NCBI GenBank assembly: GCA_016710385.1
Contig: JADJVX010000005.1
Location: 1 to 64,000, forward strand
Reading direction: 5' to 3'
DNA length: 64,000 nt
Source: Actinomycetales bacterium
GTDB lineage: Bacteria; Actinomycetota; Actinomycetes; Actinomycetales; Dermatophilaceae
Shown: piece by piece, positions 50,758 to 60,038 of the stretch
Layout: the number at the start of each line of letters is the position of its first letter
Numbering within the stretch: the stretch's first letter is position 1
Position numbers and translations under genes: made by a program
Notes under the pieces: model-generated
Database searches by the model: none
Seen by the model: only the letters and a program-made list of their open reading frames with translations
Told to the model about the DNA's origin: nothing

Positions 50758-51750
50758 TCAGGCCGAGAGTCGGACGACCTGGCCGGAGGCCGCAGCCTCG
50801 AGCACGGCTTCGGCAACCTCGACGATCCGCACCCCCTGCTCGAGGGTGACGATGTCAGATTCCTTGCCCTGGACCGCGTTACGGAATGCCTCGTGCTCGG
50901 TGCGCAGAGGTTCCGGCTTGGCGATGGCGTAACGCACCACATCACCCTCCGAGACCCCGCGGAAGTTCGCCACCTCGTCCCAGGCCCGTGCGGTCGTCCC
51001 GTTGGCGTAGTAGGTGAGGTCGGCAGTCAACGTGTCACACACGAACGCGCCGTGCTCTCCAGTGATGACGGTGACCCGTTCCTTCATCGGCGAGAGCCAG
51101 TTGACCAGGTGCGACGTCACCGTGCCACCTTCCAGGCGCCCGGTGATAGCAATGAGGTCTTCGTGGGCACGACCGCTTCGGTATGCCGCCTGGGCAGCAA
51201 CCAGCTCGAACGGGCGCTGCGCGACCCACGATGTGAGGTCGATGTCGTGGGTGGCGAGGTCCTTGACCACCCCCACGTCAGCGATCCGCCCCGGGAACGG
51301 GCCCTGGCGCCGAGTGACGATCTGCAGGATCGTCCCCAGATGACCGTCGGCGATCATGGCCCGGGCCCGCTGCAGCGAGGGGTTGTAGCGCTCGATGTGG
51401 CCGACAGCTCCGACGAGCCCGCGGCTGCCAAACGCCTCGGCAAGGCGCCGAGCGCCGGCGACATCCGAGGCCAGTGGCTTCTCGAGCATGGTGTGCACGC
51501 CCGCCTCGGCCAGCACGAGGCCGATCTCTTCGTGCAGCCCCGTGGGGGCCGCGACGACGCAGTAGTCCACGCCCTTCGCGACGAGCTCCTCCACGGTGCG
51601 CAGCACCTCACGTCCGCCAGCGGCGCCGTGGACGTCACCGCCCGGGTCGGCGACCGCGACGAGTTCGACACCTTCGAGGGACCCTAGCACCCGGGCGTGG
51701 TGTCGGCCCATCATGCCCAGCCCGACCAGGCCGGCCCGCAAGATGGCCAT
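50758..51750 (-). CDS. Gfo/Idh/MocA-family dehydrogenase, WbpB/WlbA-like
   Basis: NAD(P)-binding sugar oxidoreductase of 330 residues. Rossmann start AGLVGLGMMGRHHARVL, the EKPLA motif (MLEKPLASDVAGARRLAEAF) with the catalytic Lys, and VGHIERYNP and DLATHDIDL further on. In the Wbp/Wlb pathways this enzyme oxidises C3 of UDP-GlcNAc-uronic acid, giving the ketone that the DegT partner aminates. The next gene upstream is exactly that partner, coupled by ATGA, which supports the assignment. Last gene of the leftward sugar operon. Confidence 0.88.
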   Translation of the reverse strand: MAILRAGLVGLGMMGRHHARVLGSLEGVELVAVADPGGDVHGAAGGREVLRTVEELVAKGVDYCVVAAPTGLHEEIGLVLAEAGVHTMLEKPLASDVAGARRLAEAFGSRGLVGAVGHIERYNPSLQRARAMIADGHLGTILQIVTRRQGPFPGRIADVGVVKDLATHDIDLTSWVAQRPFELVAAQAAYRSGRAHEDLIAITGRLEGGTVTSHLVNWLSPMKERVTVITGEHGAFVCDTLTADLTYYANGTTARAWDEVANFRGVSEGDVVRYAIAKPEPLRTEHEAFRNAVQGKESDIVTLEQGVRIVEVAEAVLEAAASGQVVRLSA

Positions 51751-52838
51751 CAAGCACCAGCCTTGGCCAGCGCGTTGACCGCCGTGACGATCCGCTCCAG
51801 GTCGGCCTGGGTCAGCGACGGGTGCACCGGCAGCGACAAGCACTCCTTCGCCGCCTGCTCGGTCTGGGGCAGGTCGAAGTCATGCCCGAACGGGGCCAAC
51901 CGGTGGTTGGGCACGGGGTAGAACATCCCCGACCCCACGGCATACTCCTCGCGCAGCGCCTTTGCGAGGCCGTCGCGGTCCTGGGGCACCCGGATCGTGT
52001 ACTGGTGGTAGACGTGCACGGCGCCGGCACGCACCGGCGGGGGCGTGACGCCCTGCAGGTTGGCCGACAGGAAGGCCGCGTTGGCCTGCCGGGTGGCCGT
52101 CCAGGCGTCGACCTTGAGCAGCTGGGCGCGACCGATCGCCGCGTGGATATCGGTCATCCGGGTGTTGAAGCCGACAACCTCGTTTTCGTATTGGCGCTCC
52201 ATGCCCTGGTTGCGGTAGAGCCGCATCATCCGCTCGGTGTGAGCGTCGGCCACCGAGACCATGCCGCCCTCGCCAGAGGTCATGTTCTTCGTGGGGTAGA
52301 GCGAGAACATCGCGAACTGGCCGAACGCTCCGACGGGAGTGCCGTCGAGGGACGCGCCGTGGGCCTGGGCGGCGTCCTCGAAGAGCTTGAGGCCGCGCCG
52401 GTCGGCGAGCTCGCGCAGCGGCCCCATCGAGGCCGGGTGGCCGTAGAGGTGGACCGGCATGATGCCGACGGTGCGCTCGGTGATCGCCGCCTCGACCGAT
52501 GCCGGGTCGAGACAGAAGGTGTCCGGCTCGATGTCGGCGAAGACCGGCGTGGAACCGGTGAGAGCCACGGAGTTGGCCGTCGCAGCGAAGGTGAACGAGG
52601 GCACGATGACCTCGTCACCGGCTGTGACGCCGCTGGACAGCAGACCCAGGTGGAGTCCGGAGGTGCCGGAGTTGACCGCCACGCAGGCCCGGCCGAGCCC
52701 GAAGTGGGCCGCGAACTCCTCCTCGAAGGCCTTGACCTCAGGGCCTTGGGCGAGCATGCCGGACCGGATGACGCGGGTCACCGCTTCGATCTCTTCGTCC
52801 CCGACAAGCGGGCGGGCGGGCGGGATGAACTCAGCCAT
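51750..52838 (-). CDS. DegT/DnrJ/EryC1-family aminotransferase, WbpE-like
   Basis: PLP-dependent nucleotide-sugar aminotransferase of 362 residues. AVNSGTSGLHLGLL binds the cofactor phosphate, FEDAAQAHGA carries the Asp contacting the pyridine N, and SLYPTKNMTSGEGG carries the Schiff-base Lys. GFNTRMTDIHAAIGRAQL and FYPVPNHRLAPF follow. Placed between WbpD-like and WbpB-like genes, it most likely converts the 3-keto uronic acid to the 3-amino sugar. Overlaps the acetyltransferase gene by eight bases. Confidence 0.92.
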   Translation of the reverse strand: MAEFIPPARPLVGDEEIEAVTRVIRSGMLAQGPEVKAFEEEFAAHFGLGRACVAVNSGTSGLHLGLLSSGVTAGDEVIVPSFTFAATANSVALTGSTPVFADIEPDTFCLDPASVEAAITERTVGIMPVHLYGHPASMGPLRELADRRGLKLFEDAAQAHGASLDGTPVGAFGQFAMFSLYPTKNMTSGEGGMVSVADAHTERMMRLYRNQGMERQYENEVVGFNTRMTDIHAAIGRAQLLKVDAWTATRQANAAFLSANLQGVTPPPVRAGAVHVYHQYTIRVPQDRDGLAKALREEYAVGSGMFYPVPNHRLAPFGHDFDLPQTEQAAKECLSLPVHPSLTQADLERIVTAVNALAKAGA

Positions 52839-53430
52839 GAGCGTGCTCCATCAGTTGACCATCTGATTCTGTATAGGTGGCGCCGGTCTGCGGGCAGGTC
52901 CAGGTGCCGTCCGGTCCGGGCTCCAGCGGCACGCCGGCGCGTCCGACCCATCCGATCCGTCGCGCAGGCACACCGGCGACGAGGGCGAAGTCGGGCACGT
53001 CCTTGATGACGACCGAGCCGGCGGCGACCAGGGCCCATCGACCGATCGTCACCGGTGCGACGCAGACAGCGCGGGCGCCGATCGACGCTCCTTCGCGACA
53101 GGTCACGCCCACGGCTTCCCAGTCGTCGCCCCGCTTGAGCGACCCATCCGGAGCCACCGAGCGCGGGTAGTGGTCGTTGGTGAACACGGCGGCCGGCCCG
53201 ACGAAGACGCCGTCCTCCAGGCGCGCCGGTTCGTAGACCAGGGCGTAGTTCTGCACTTTGCAGTTGCGCCCCATGACGACGCCGGTGCCGATGTAGGCAC
53301 CGCGTCCGACGATGCAGTTCTCGCCCAGGACCGCGCCCTCGCGCACCTGAGCGAGGTGCCAGATCGAGCTGCCGTCGCCGAGCGATGCCTCCGGGGAGAC
53401 GTCGGCGGTGTCGATGACCCGCACCGTCAT
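52831..53430 (-). CDS. Hexapeptide-repeat N-acetyltransferase, WbpD-like
   Basis: Left-handed beta-helix acyltransferase, 199 residues. Repeats run through IVGRGAYIGTGVVMGRNCKVQNYALVYE, with the catalytic-type His region VFTNDHYPRS and the end ALVAAGSVVIKDVPDFALVAGVPARRIGWVGR, all characteristic of WbpD/WlbB UDP-3-amino-uronate N-acetyltransferases. The last 40 residues (GTWTCPQTGATYTE) are a short Cys-containing tail. Transfers acetyl from acetyl-CoA to the 3-amine made by the DegT enzyme. One base separates it from the upstream dehydrogenase. Confidence 0.92.
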   Translation of the reverse strand: MTVRVIDTADVSPEASLGDGSSIWHLAQVREGAVLGENCIVGRGAYIGTGVVMGRNCKVQNYALVYEPARLEDGVFVGPAAVFTNDHYPRSVAPDGSLKRGDDWEAVGVTCREGASIGARAVCVAPVTIGRWALVAAGSVVIKDVPDFALVAGVPARRIGWVGRAGVPLEPGPDGTWTCPQTGATYTESDGQLMEHAHG

Positions 53431-53431
53431 G

Positions 53432-54760
53432 TCAGTTCCCCTCCGGTGCCGGCTTGCCGACCACCCGCACTGCGACGCCAGGGAAGCCGCCCTCGGTCAT
53501 GATCGAACGGCCGTCGACGAGCACCGACACTCCGGGGAAGTCGGCGGCCGTCGTGTCGGCGTAGTCGGCGTGATTGGTGTGGACGAGGACGATGTCGACC
53601 GGGTCCCCGAGATGGTATGCCGTGAAGCCCAGCTTCTCGAGCTCGGCGTCGGTATACATCGGGTCGTGCACGAGGGCGACCCCACCGAGTCGGGTCACCT
53701 CGGCGACGGCGGGGAAGACGCCCGAGAACGCGGTCTCCTTGACCCCGCCCCGGTAGCTGGCACCGAGCACCGCCACCCGCTTGCCCGCCAAACCCCCGGC
53801 CAGCTCGGCGGCCAGGCCGACCGTGTATGCCGGCATGTCGGCATTCGCGGCCCGCGCGGCGCGGACGACGGTGGCCTGCGGGTCGTTCCAGAGGTAGAGC
53901 CGCGGGTAGACCGGGATGCAGTGCCCGCCCACCGACATCCCGGGCAGGTGAATGTGGGAGTAGGGCTGGGAGTTGGACGCTTCGATGACCTGGTGCACGT
54001 CGATGCCGTTGGCCGCGGCGAAGCGCGCGAACTGGTTGGCCAGGCCGATGTTGACGTCGCGGTAGGTGGTCTCGGCCAGCTTCGCCATCTCGGCGGCTTC
54101 GGCACTGCCCAGGTCCCAGACCCCGTTGCCGCGCTCCAGATCGGGGCGCTCGTCGAATTGCAGCACCTGCTCGTAGAAGGCCCGGGCCCGGTCGGCACCC
54201 GCCGCGTCGAGGCCGCCGATGAGCTTGGGGTAGCGACGGAGGTCGGCGAAGACCCGGCCGGTGAGGACTCGCTCCGGGGAGAAGACGAGGTGGAAGTCGC
54301 GCCCGGCGACCAGTCCCGACACCTGCTCGAGCGTGGGCTTCCACCGGGTGCGGGTGGTGCCGACCGGCAAGGTGGTCTCGTAGCAGACCAGGGTGTGGTT
54401 CTCGGCGCGCAAGCCCCGGCCGATCGCTTCGGTCGCGCTGTCCATCCACCCGAAATCGGGCTTGGCGTCAGCGTCGACGAAGAGCGGGACGACGACCACC
54501 ACGACCTGCGACTGAGCGACAGCGGCAGTGGTGTCGATCGTCGCAGTGAGTGTGCCGACGGAGACGACGTCTGCGAGGTATTCCTGCAGGTGCGCCTCGC
54601 CGGGGAAGGGTTCCTTGCCTGCGTTGACGAGGTCGACCACCGCCGGATTGGTGTCGGCGCCGATCACCTCGACCCCGGACCGCGCGAATTGCACTGCGAG
54701 CGGAAGCCCGATCTTGCCGAGGCCGACGACCGTCACCTTCACTTGTTTGCCAGTCCTCAC
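53432..54760 (-). CDS. UDP-N-acetyl-hexosamine 6-dehydrogenase (WbpA/WecC type)
   Basis: NAD-dependent UDP-sugar dehydrogenase, about 436-442 residues, oxidising C6 of UDP-GlcNAc or UDP-ManNAc to the uronic acid in two steps. TVVGLGKIGLPLAVQFA opens the Rossmann fold, LVCYETTLPVGTT and FSPERVLTGRVFADL follow, and the catalytic Cys lies in MSVGGHCIPVYP. YTDAELEKLGF is part of the C-terminal domain. GTG 54742 gives the family-like start MKVTVVGLG; GTG 54760 is the outer option. It supplies the uronic acid needed by the WbpB/E/D trio downstream. Confidence 0.93.
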   Translation of the reverse strand: MRTGKQVKVTVVGLGKIGLPLAVQFARSGVEVIGADTNPAVVDLVNAGKEPFPGEAHLQEYLADVVSVGTLTATIDTTAAVAQSQVVVVVVPLFVDADAKPDFGWMDSATEAIGRGLRAENHTLVCYETTLPVGTTRTRWKPTLEQVSGLVAGRDFHLVFSPERVLTGRVFADLRRYPKLIGGLDAAGADRARAFYEQVLQFDERPDLERGNGVWDLGSAEAAEMAKLAETTYRDVNIGLANQFARFAAANGIDVHQVIEASNSQPYSHIHLPGMSVGGHCIPVYPRLYLWNDPQATVVRAARAANADMPAYTVGLAAELAGGLAGKRVAVLGASYRGGVKETAFSGVFPAVAEVTRLGGVALVHDPMYTDAELEKLGFTAYHLGDPVDIVLVHTNHADYADTTAADFPGVSVLVDGRSIMTEGGFPGVAVRVVGKPAPEGN

Positions 54761-54859
54761 GTCACGTCGTTCCCGGCCGACGATGATGCGGTCCGGGTGG
54801 TCATCGGCGGGCCGGTGGCACCGCGCACCGCCTACTTACTTTACCCGAGGCACCCGAGG

Positions 54860-55480
54860 TCACCCCCGAGCTACGACCGCCCACGCTGTTGCGATCAGCA
54901 CACGCAGGTCCCCCAACAGCGAGCGCGTCCGGACATAATCGGCATACATGGCGACCTTCTGCGGCAGGAGCACCTCACGGTAATAGCGCTCCGGGTCCGA
55001 CGCCTGCGCGAGGAGTTCCGACTCGTTACGGAACGCGATGCTGGCCGGGTCCGTGATCCCGGGCCGGACCGACAGGATGAGCTCGCGCTCGCTCTCGGGC
55101 CACAGCTCGACGTAACGGGCCACCTCGGGACGCGGCCCGACCAGGCTCATGGCGCCCACCAGCACGTCGAAAAGCTGCGGTAACTCGTCGAGTTTCGACG
55201 TGCGCAACAGGGCCCCGACTCGGGTCACCCGAGCATCGCCTGCGGTGGTGACCTCGGGGCCACCGCTGCTAGCTCGCATGGATCGGAACTTGTGGATTCG
55301 AAACGGCTTGCCGTGCAAACCGATTCGCTCCTGGGTGAAGAGGATCGGTCCGGTGCGTTCAGCGGCCACGGCGATAGCCACCACAGCGATGACCGGCGAG
55401 AGCGCGAGCAGGAGTGTCCCCGACACGACAACGTCGACGGCGCGCTTGAGCTGGTCCCCCGACTGCTCGGTGACGGTCAT
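54860..55480 (-). CDS. Initiating phosphoglycosyl transferase (PglC-like, small)
   Basis: Monotopic polyprenol-phosphate sugar-phosphate transferase of 206 residues, the size of the minimal PglC-type. One reentrant N-terminal hydrophobic helix (VVVSGTLLLALSPVIAVVAIAVA), then FTQERIGLHGKPFRIHKFRSM, the catalytic Asp-Glu in KLDELPQLFDVLVGAMSLVGPRPE, and RPGITDPASIAFRNE. It transfers the first sugar phosphate of the repeat unit to undecaprenyl phosphate. Ten bases separate it from the aminotransferase upstream; the 99-base gap downstream has no gene. Confidence 0.93.
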   Translation of the reverse strand: MTVTEQSGDQLKRAVDVVVSGTLLLALSPVIAVVAIAVAAERTGPILFTQERIGLHGKPFRIHKFRSMRASSGGPEVTTAGDARVTRVGALLRTSKLDELPQLFDVLVGAMSLVGPRPEVARYVELWPESERELILSVRPGITDPASIAFRNESELLAQASDPERYYREVLLPQKVAMYADYVRTRSLLGDLRVLIATAWAVVARG

Positions 55481-55490
55481 GACTGGCTCT

Positions 55491-56672
55491 TCACTGCAGG
55501 ACGGATCGGACTGCTTCGATGACCTTGTCGACCTGCACTGGGGTCATCGAGGAGAAGATCGGCAGGGAGACGGCCCGCGCGAACTCGTGGTCTGCGACCG
55601 GCAGCGACGGGGCATCGGCACCGCGTAGCTCCCGCCAGTAGGTGTGGTGATGCAGCGGAATGAAGTGGACACTGCAGCCCACGCCCTCCTGGGCCATGCG
55701 TTCGATGAAGGTGTTACGGTCCACCGGCGTGCCGTCGGTGAGCCGCACGACGTAGAGGTGCCACGCGTGGGTGGTATCCCGCGTGCTCGGGCGGGCCGGC
55801 AAGCGCACCGGCAGGTCGGCAAAGGCCTCGTCGTAGCGGGCCGCGATGGCGGTGCGCGCCTCGCGCATCGCGTCCGAGCGGGTCAGCTGGACCCGGCCCA
55901 TGGCTGCGGCGACGTCGGTCATGTTGTCCTTGAACCCCGGAGCCACGACCTCGTAGTGCCAGCTCGGTGCGGTCGAGGTGTAGCGGTCGAAGACGTCCCG
56001 GCTGATGCCGTGCAGGCGCATCGTCTTCATCCGGTCGATGAGCGCCGGATCCGCCGACACGACCATGCCGCCCTCGCCGGTCGTCATCGTCTTCGTCGCG
56101 TAGAAGCTGAACACCACCGCGCGACTGGCCCCCAAACCCACCGGTATGCCGTCCGAGTGCACCGGGTGGGCGTGTGCGGCGTCCTCGACGACGGCAACCC
56201 CATGCCGTTCGGCGAAGGCTGCCAGCGCTGCGCGGTCCACCGGCAGACCCGCAAAGTGGACCGGCATGATCGCCGCAGTCCGATCGGTCACCGCAGCCTC
56301 CGCTGCAGCCAGGTCGATATTGAGTGTGGCGGGGTCGACATCGACGATGACCGGAGTGGCGCCCAGGTAGCGGACCACCTCTGCGGTGGCGGTGAAGGTC
56401 CAGGTCGGCACGATGACCTCGTCGCCGGGACCGACGCCGATGGCCTCCAGCGCCAGATGCAGCCCGGCCGTCGCCGAGTTCACCGCGAGCGCAGCCACCG
56501 AACCGTTCGACTCGGGCGTGCCGGAACTGCCGATGAGGTCGTCGACGAACTCCCGCTCGAATGCCGCAGCGTTGGGCCCGGTGGTCAACCACCCGGAGCG
56601 CATGGCCTCGACGACGGCGTCGATCTCGCGGTCGCCCACGTCGGGAAGCGCAAAGGGGACGAAGTCGGTCAC
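55491..56672 (-). CDS. DegT/DnrJ/EryC1-family aminotransferase, PglE-like
   Basis: Second PLP sugar aminotransferase, 393 residues. AVNSATAGLHLALEAIGV, VVEDAAHAHPVHSDG and SFYATKTMTTGEGGMVV with the Schiff-base Lys are clear; LHHHTYWREL near the end is typical of 4-aminotransferases. Being next to the PglC-like gene, and with a PglF-like dehydratase in the locus, it may aminate C4 of UDP-4-keto-6-deoxy-GlcNAc. GTG 56672 follows GGGAGG at seven bases; the long upstream open frame is not used. First gene of the leftward sugar operon. Confidence 0.9.
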   Translation of the reverse strand: MTDFVPFALPDVGDREIDAVVEAMRSGWLTTGPNAAAFEREFVDDLIGSSGTPESNGSVAALAVNSATAGLHLALEAIGVGPGDEVIVPTWTFTATAEVVRYLGATPVIVDVDPATLNIDLAAAEAAVTDRTAAIMPVHFAGLPVDRAALAAFAERHGVAVVEDAAHAHPVHSDGIPVGLGASRAVVFSFYATKTMTTGEGGMVVSADPALIDRMKTMRLHGISRDVFDRYTSTAPSWHYEVVAPGFKDNMTDVAAAMGRVQLTRSDAMREARTAIAARYDEAFADLPVRLPARPSTRDTTHAWHLYVVRLTDGTPVDRNTFIERMAQEGVGCSVHFIPLHHHTYWRELRGADAPSLPVADHEFARAVSLPIFSSMTPVQVDKVIEAVRSVLQ

Positions 56673-56772
56673 TATGAGCCTCCCTGGGCCTTGCGGAGCA
56701 CCCACAGCAAGTGCGAGCAGCGAACCCCATGCGACGACCCACAACCATTCCCCGGATAGGCAAGAGGAGCGC

Positions 56773-57894
56773 TCACCTACGCTGCCCGCCTCGTGAACCA
56801 CAGCCTTCATGGAGGCGACGGTAGACCTCGTCCATTGCCGGTGCCACCACTTCCCACGCGTACTTCTTCGCGTGTCGGCGGGCCGATTCACGCGCCCCGA
56901 CAAGCAGCGACATGTCTGCGGCGTACGAAATGAGTGCTTGAGAAAGGGAAACCGGGTCGCCCGGAGGAACAACTGAACCGCCGACCAGGTCCACCGCCTC
57001 GATCAGCCCCCCAACGGAACTCACCACGGCCGGCAGACCCGCTGCCTGAGCTTCAGCAACCGCAAGGCCAAACCCTTCTGTGTACCTGGTAGGTTGAACA
57101 TAGACATCAGACTGGCTAAACACTCGCGACAATTCAGACTCTCGCAGGAACTCAACGAACTCGACGGAGTTCGCAACCCCTAGACTTGCAGCCATCGAAC
57201 GGGCCCACCCGTTGGAGTCGCGCCCAACAGCCTTCAGATGCAGGTCAATGCCCGCTTTCGCTGCCGCCTGGATCGCCGACAGTAGCGTCGTAATGCCGGA
57301 ATTCTCATCGAGGTTCTTCACCATCACGATACGTAGAGGGCTTCCAACGGGGCGCTCGCCGCCGTGATCGCAAAAGAACTCAGGGCTCACTCCAAAATAT
57401 GTAACGTTGACGCTCCTCGAAGTGTAGAGCGACGCGGCTTCGGCAAGATGGAGACTATTCACACAGACCGCGTCACTGCGGCTTATCATCCATCGCAGGA
57501 GGAGCGAACGGAAGGCGGACTTCCTTGGTGCGACCAAGACGTCGCTTCCCCACAGTGAAAGGACTCTTCTTCTGGCGGGCACCAACGAACCTAGCAGCCC
57601 GTATCCCCCGCCATAATGTACGTGGAGGATGTCAGGCCGGATGCGCCTAACCTCGCGCCAGACGCGAGGCAGTGCGCGCAGGTAATCTCTTTTGGCTGAA
57701 CTTGCTTTAGAAGCCCGAAGTGGATGGATCACTGCGCCATTCACATTCTGGATGTCCGTATTCAAAGACATTATATGTGTCTCATAATGCATATTCAAAC
57801 AATGTGACACCCATTTTCCCACAATTGGGCTCGCAGCGTCAGCTAGCAGGAGTATCCGAAGTGGATCGCGAACTCGCTTATCGCGCGGGGTCAA
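56773..57894 (-). CDS. Glycosyltransferase, GT4 family, compositionally atypical
   Basis: 373 residues, GT-B fold: ILHVHYGGGYGLLGSLVPA in the acceptor domain, SLWGSDVLVAPRKSA, MVKNLDENSGITTLLSAIQAAA, and the donor motif YTEGFGLAVAEAQAAGLPAVVSS. The GC content is visibly lower than in the rest of the locus and codons such as AAA, ATA and AGA are more common. No GTATGCCG octamer occurs. These signs suggest later acquisition. The start is TTG 57894 with AAGGGGGG just upstream. The 100 bases before the DegT gene (56673-56772) hold no gene. Confidence 0.85.
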   Translation of the reverse strand: MTPRDKRVRDPLRILLLADAASPIVGKWVSHCLNMHYETHIMSLNTDIQNVNGAVIHPLRASKASSAKRDYLRALPRVWREVRRIRPDILHVHYGGGYGLLGSLVPARRRVLSLWGSDVLVAPRKSAFRSLLLRWMISRSDAVCVNSLHLAEAASLYTSRSVNVTYFGVSPEFFCDHGGERPVGSPLRIVMVKNLDENSGITTLLSAIQAAAKAGIDLHLKAVGRDSNGWARSMAASLGVANSVEFVEFLRESELSRVFSQSDVYVQPTRYTEGFGLAVAEAQAAGLPAVVSSVGGLIEAVDLVGGSVVPPGDPVSLSQALISYAADMSLLVGARESARRHAKKYAWEVVAPAMDEVYRRLHEGCGSRGGQRR

Positions 57895-58065
57895 AGTGCC
57901 CCCCTTCTCTGTACGGATTGAAGAACCCTCTACATGACACGGTGGTGACTTCCTCCGATAGTTTTGGAGGAAGCCACCACCAGTTGACTTTCTATTTATG
58001 CGCCTCCCTTGTTACCGCTGCGAGAGTCGGCGAGCGGGAGTGCTACAGCCTAACCCATGAGAATC

Positions 58066-59247
58066 TCAGTAATTGAAGTAGGTAGCAATATCCTGGCTGA
58101 CCTGCACACTCACTGAAGAAGGTCCGCCAAACACAAACACGCGCTCGCGATTGTCAACCTTGGCCTTCAGGTAATCTGCGGTCGAGGTAGGAACCGCGCC
58201 GTTGGTAGTGAGGAGGAGAGGTGCATCCAAGTTGGCGGCATAAGCGCCAGCGACGACACCATCCGGGTAATTCTCACCAGACGCAACCACGAAATCCTTC
58301 GGATTCCCGAAGACTTTACCCGCCAGCATGGCCGCGGTCGCGTAGCGATCTGCTCCCACGACGGTGTTGCTCGGCTCAATGGGGTTGGCGGGCGTGCCAA
58401 AACCGTTGGCGAGGGCCTTTGCGGCGTTACCACCGACAGCCCAAATCTCTCGGTGGGCAGAAGCGCTGGTCCCCGAGTAAGGACCGTTCAACGAAGCAAG
58501 CAGAGCCGCAGAAGTGTCGACCCCGCGTGCCCCCATCGTCAGAAGGACGACGCCATTGTGCTCAGCTGCGGCAGCCCCTGAAGTCAAAGCGTCCGGGAAG
58601 TCGTCGCCATCCGCAAAGAATAGGTCAAGGCCAGCGTTGCGATTACCCTGGAAACCAGGATGGTTCCAAACTGCCGCCGCAATCACAGCAGAGGTCTGGT
58701 ACCGGTTTGCACCGCTATAACGATCTACCCTAAGGCCCATCAGGTTCAACTCTTCAACGATCCCAGCTCGCAGAACACCTTCACCGGAAACGATCGTGAC
58801 TCGATTGGCTTTGGTGCCACAACGAGCCTTGCCGAACGTGCCCGCGTGCGCAGCCGCAATCGCGGCCTTAACTCTCGGCTCGAGACTGTCACCATTCGGC
58901 GTAGTCAAGATGGGCGCATTGGCGACATCAGCCAAGGGCCCTGCCGCTAGAGCGTCGGCGAAATTCTCGCTGCTCGCCAGCACGATCGTGCCCGAGGCGC
59001 CAGCTTCCTGGTTGTTAGCGGCATCTGGACCCCAGCATCGTGTCTGCATAGCCTCGATAGCGGTGCCGATTCGGTCTCGATCCGCAATTCGGTAAACAGT
59101 CGGACCGGCGACGGGGCTCACAACCACAGGGGCGTCGACTTCAATCGAGGGAGCATCGTCGGACGCGAACGCCGTTCCTGCCACCCCCACAGCCATTGCG
59201 CCCGCCGCGACTGCAGCTGTCGCCACTCGACGGAGATTCATTGACAT
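58066..59247 (-). CDS. Secreted CWB2 cell-wall-binding repeat protein
   Basis: 393 residues: signal peptide (RRVATAAVAAGAMAVGVAGTAFAS), then three CWB2-type repeats and little else. Repeat signatures are YRIADRDRIGTAIEAM..TIVLASSENFADALAAG, VDRYSGANRYQTSAVIA..LFFADGDDFPDALTSG, and VVGADRYATAAMLAG..FVVASGENYPDGVVAG, ending VFVFGGPSSVS. It carries no recognisable enzyme domain, so a wall-attached structural or S-layer-like role is likely. ATG 59247 has AGGAG six bases upstream. Lower GC than the core and no octamer. 57895-58065 upstream of the glycosyltransferase holds no gene. Confidence 0.88.
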   Translation of the reverse strand: MSMNLRRVATAAVAAGAMAVGVAGTAFASDDAPSIEVDAPVVVSPVAGPTVYRIADRDRIGTAIEAMQTRCWGPDAANNQEAGASGTIVLASSENFADALAAGPLADVANAPILTTPNGDSLEPRVKAAIAAAHAGTFGKARCGTKANRVTIVSGEGVLRAGIVEELNLMGLRVDRYSGANRYQTSAVIAAAVWNHPGFQGNRNAGLDLFFADGDDFPDALTSGAAAAEHNGVVLLTMGARGVDTSAALLASLNGPYSGTSASAHREIWAVGGNAAKALANGFGTPANPIEPSNTVVGADRYATAAMLAGKVFGNPKDFVVASGENYPDGVVAGAYAANLDAPLLLTTNGAVPTSTADYLKAKVDNRERVFVFGGPSSVSVQVSQDIATYFNY

Positions 59248-59299
59248 CCATTACTCCTATGTTGATCTTCTTGTGCTTGAGTCAGGCGTGGGCCTTACG

Positions 59300-59312
59300 T
59301 AACCTGAGGTTA
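59300..59312. promoter_or_regulatory. Palindrome TAACCTGAGGTTA upstream of the CWB2 gene
   Basis: A perfect 6+1+6 palindrome 53 bases before the CWB2 start, in the gene-free gap 59248-59489. It could be an operator; nothing else supports this. The rest of the gap has direct repeats CTCATCCAAGATGCCCGCGT and CTCATCCGAAGGTGCCCGCG (59438-59490), probably belonging to the end of the adjacent transposable element. Confidence 0.35.
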
Positions 59313-60038
59313 TCAGACGCACTGGCTTGGCTTTCCTGGGTCTCAATGGGCACTCTGCGTTGTTGCGCGGGCGCCCCGTCAGGGCACCGCCACGATTATG
59401 GCACGCTCCCGGCTCCTAGGCAACCATCCGAGTTGACTCATCCAAGATGCCCGCGTAGGGCGTTCGTTGCCTCATCCGAAGGTGCCCGCGTGGACCCTTC
59501 GAGGATGGAGCTCACGTTGGCTGTTCGGCGGCAGGTGACCAAGGCCCAGGTGGAGAGATACCGCAAGGGGACCAAGAGCGAGAAGGGCGCCGTCCTGGAT
59601 GCGCTCACGCTGGCCACGGGGTGGCATCGCGACCATGCACGGAAGGCGTTGCGGACTGCACTGTCAGGGCATGAGCCCCCGGCGCGGGCGGCTCGCGCGC
59701 CCCGGTACACCTATCCGCCTGAGAGCATCGAGGCGCTGGTCAAGTGCTGGGCCGTGCTGGGCGGGCCCGCCGGGAAAGTGCTAGCCCCGGCGCTGCCGGA
59801 CCTGGTCCCGTCCCTGCTGCGACACGGTGAACTAGACCTGACACAAGAGCTGGCGGTGGCGCTGGCATCGATGTCGGCAGCCACGATCGACCGACGCCTG
59901 CGGCCCTGCAAGATCGGTCTGGTCGCCGGGAAGGGCCGGTCGATGACCAAACCGGGCACCTTGCTCAAGTCCAGCATCCCCATGAAGACCTGGCACGAAT
60001 GGGACGACACCGCACCCGGGTTCATCGAGATCGACCTG

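Noticed and set aside
58221..58733. A 170-residue plus-strand frame opposite the CWB2 gene
   Set aside because: Antisense to clear CWB2 repeats, no domain and no start signal.
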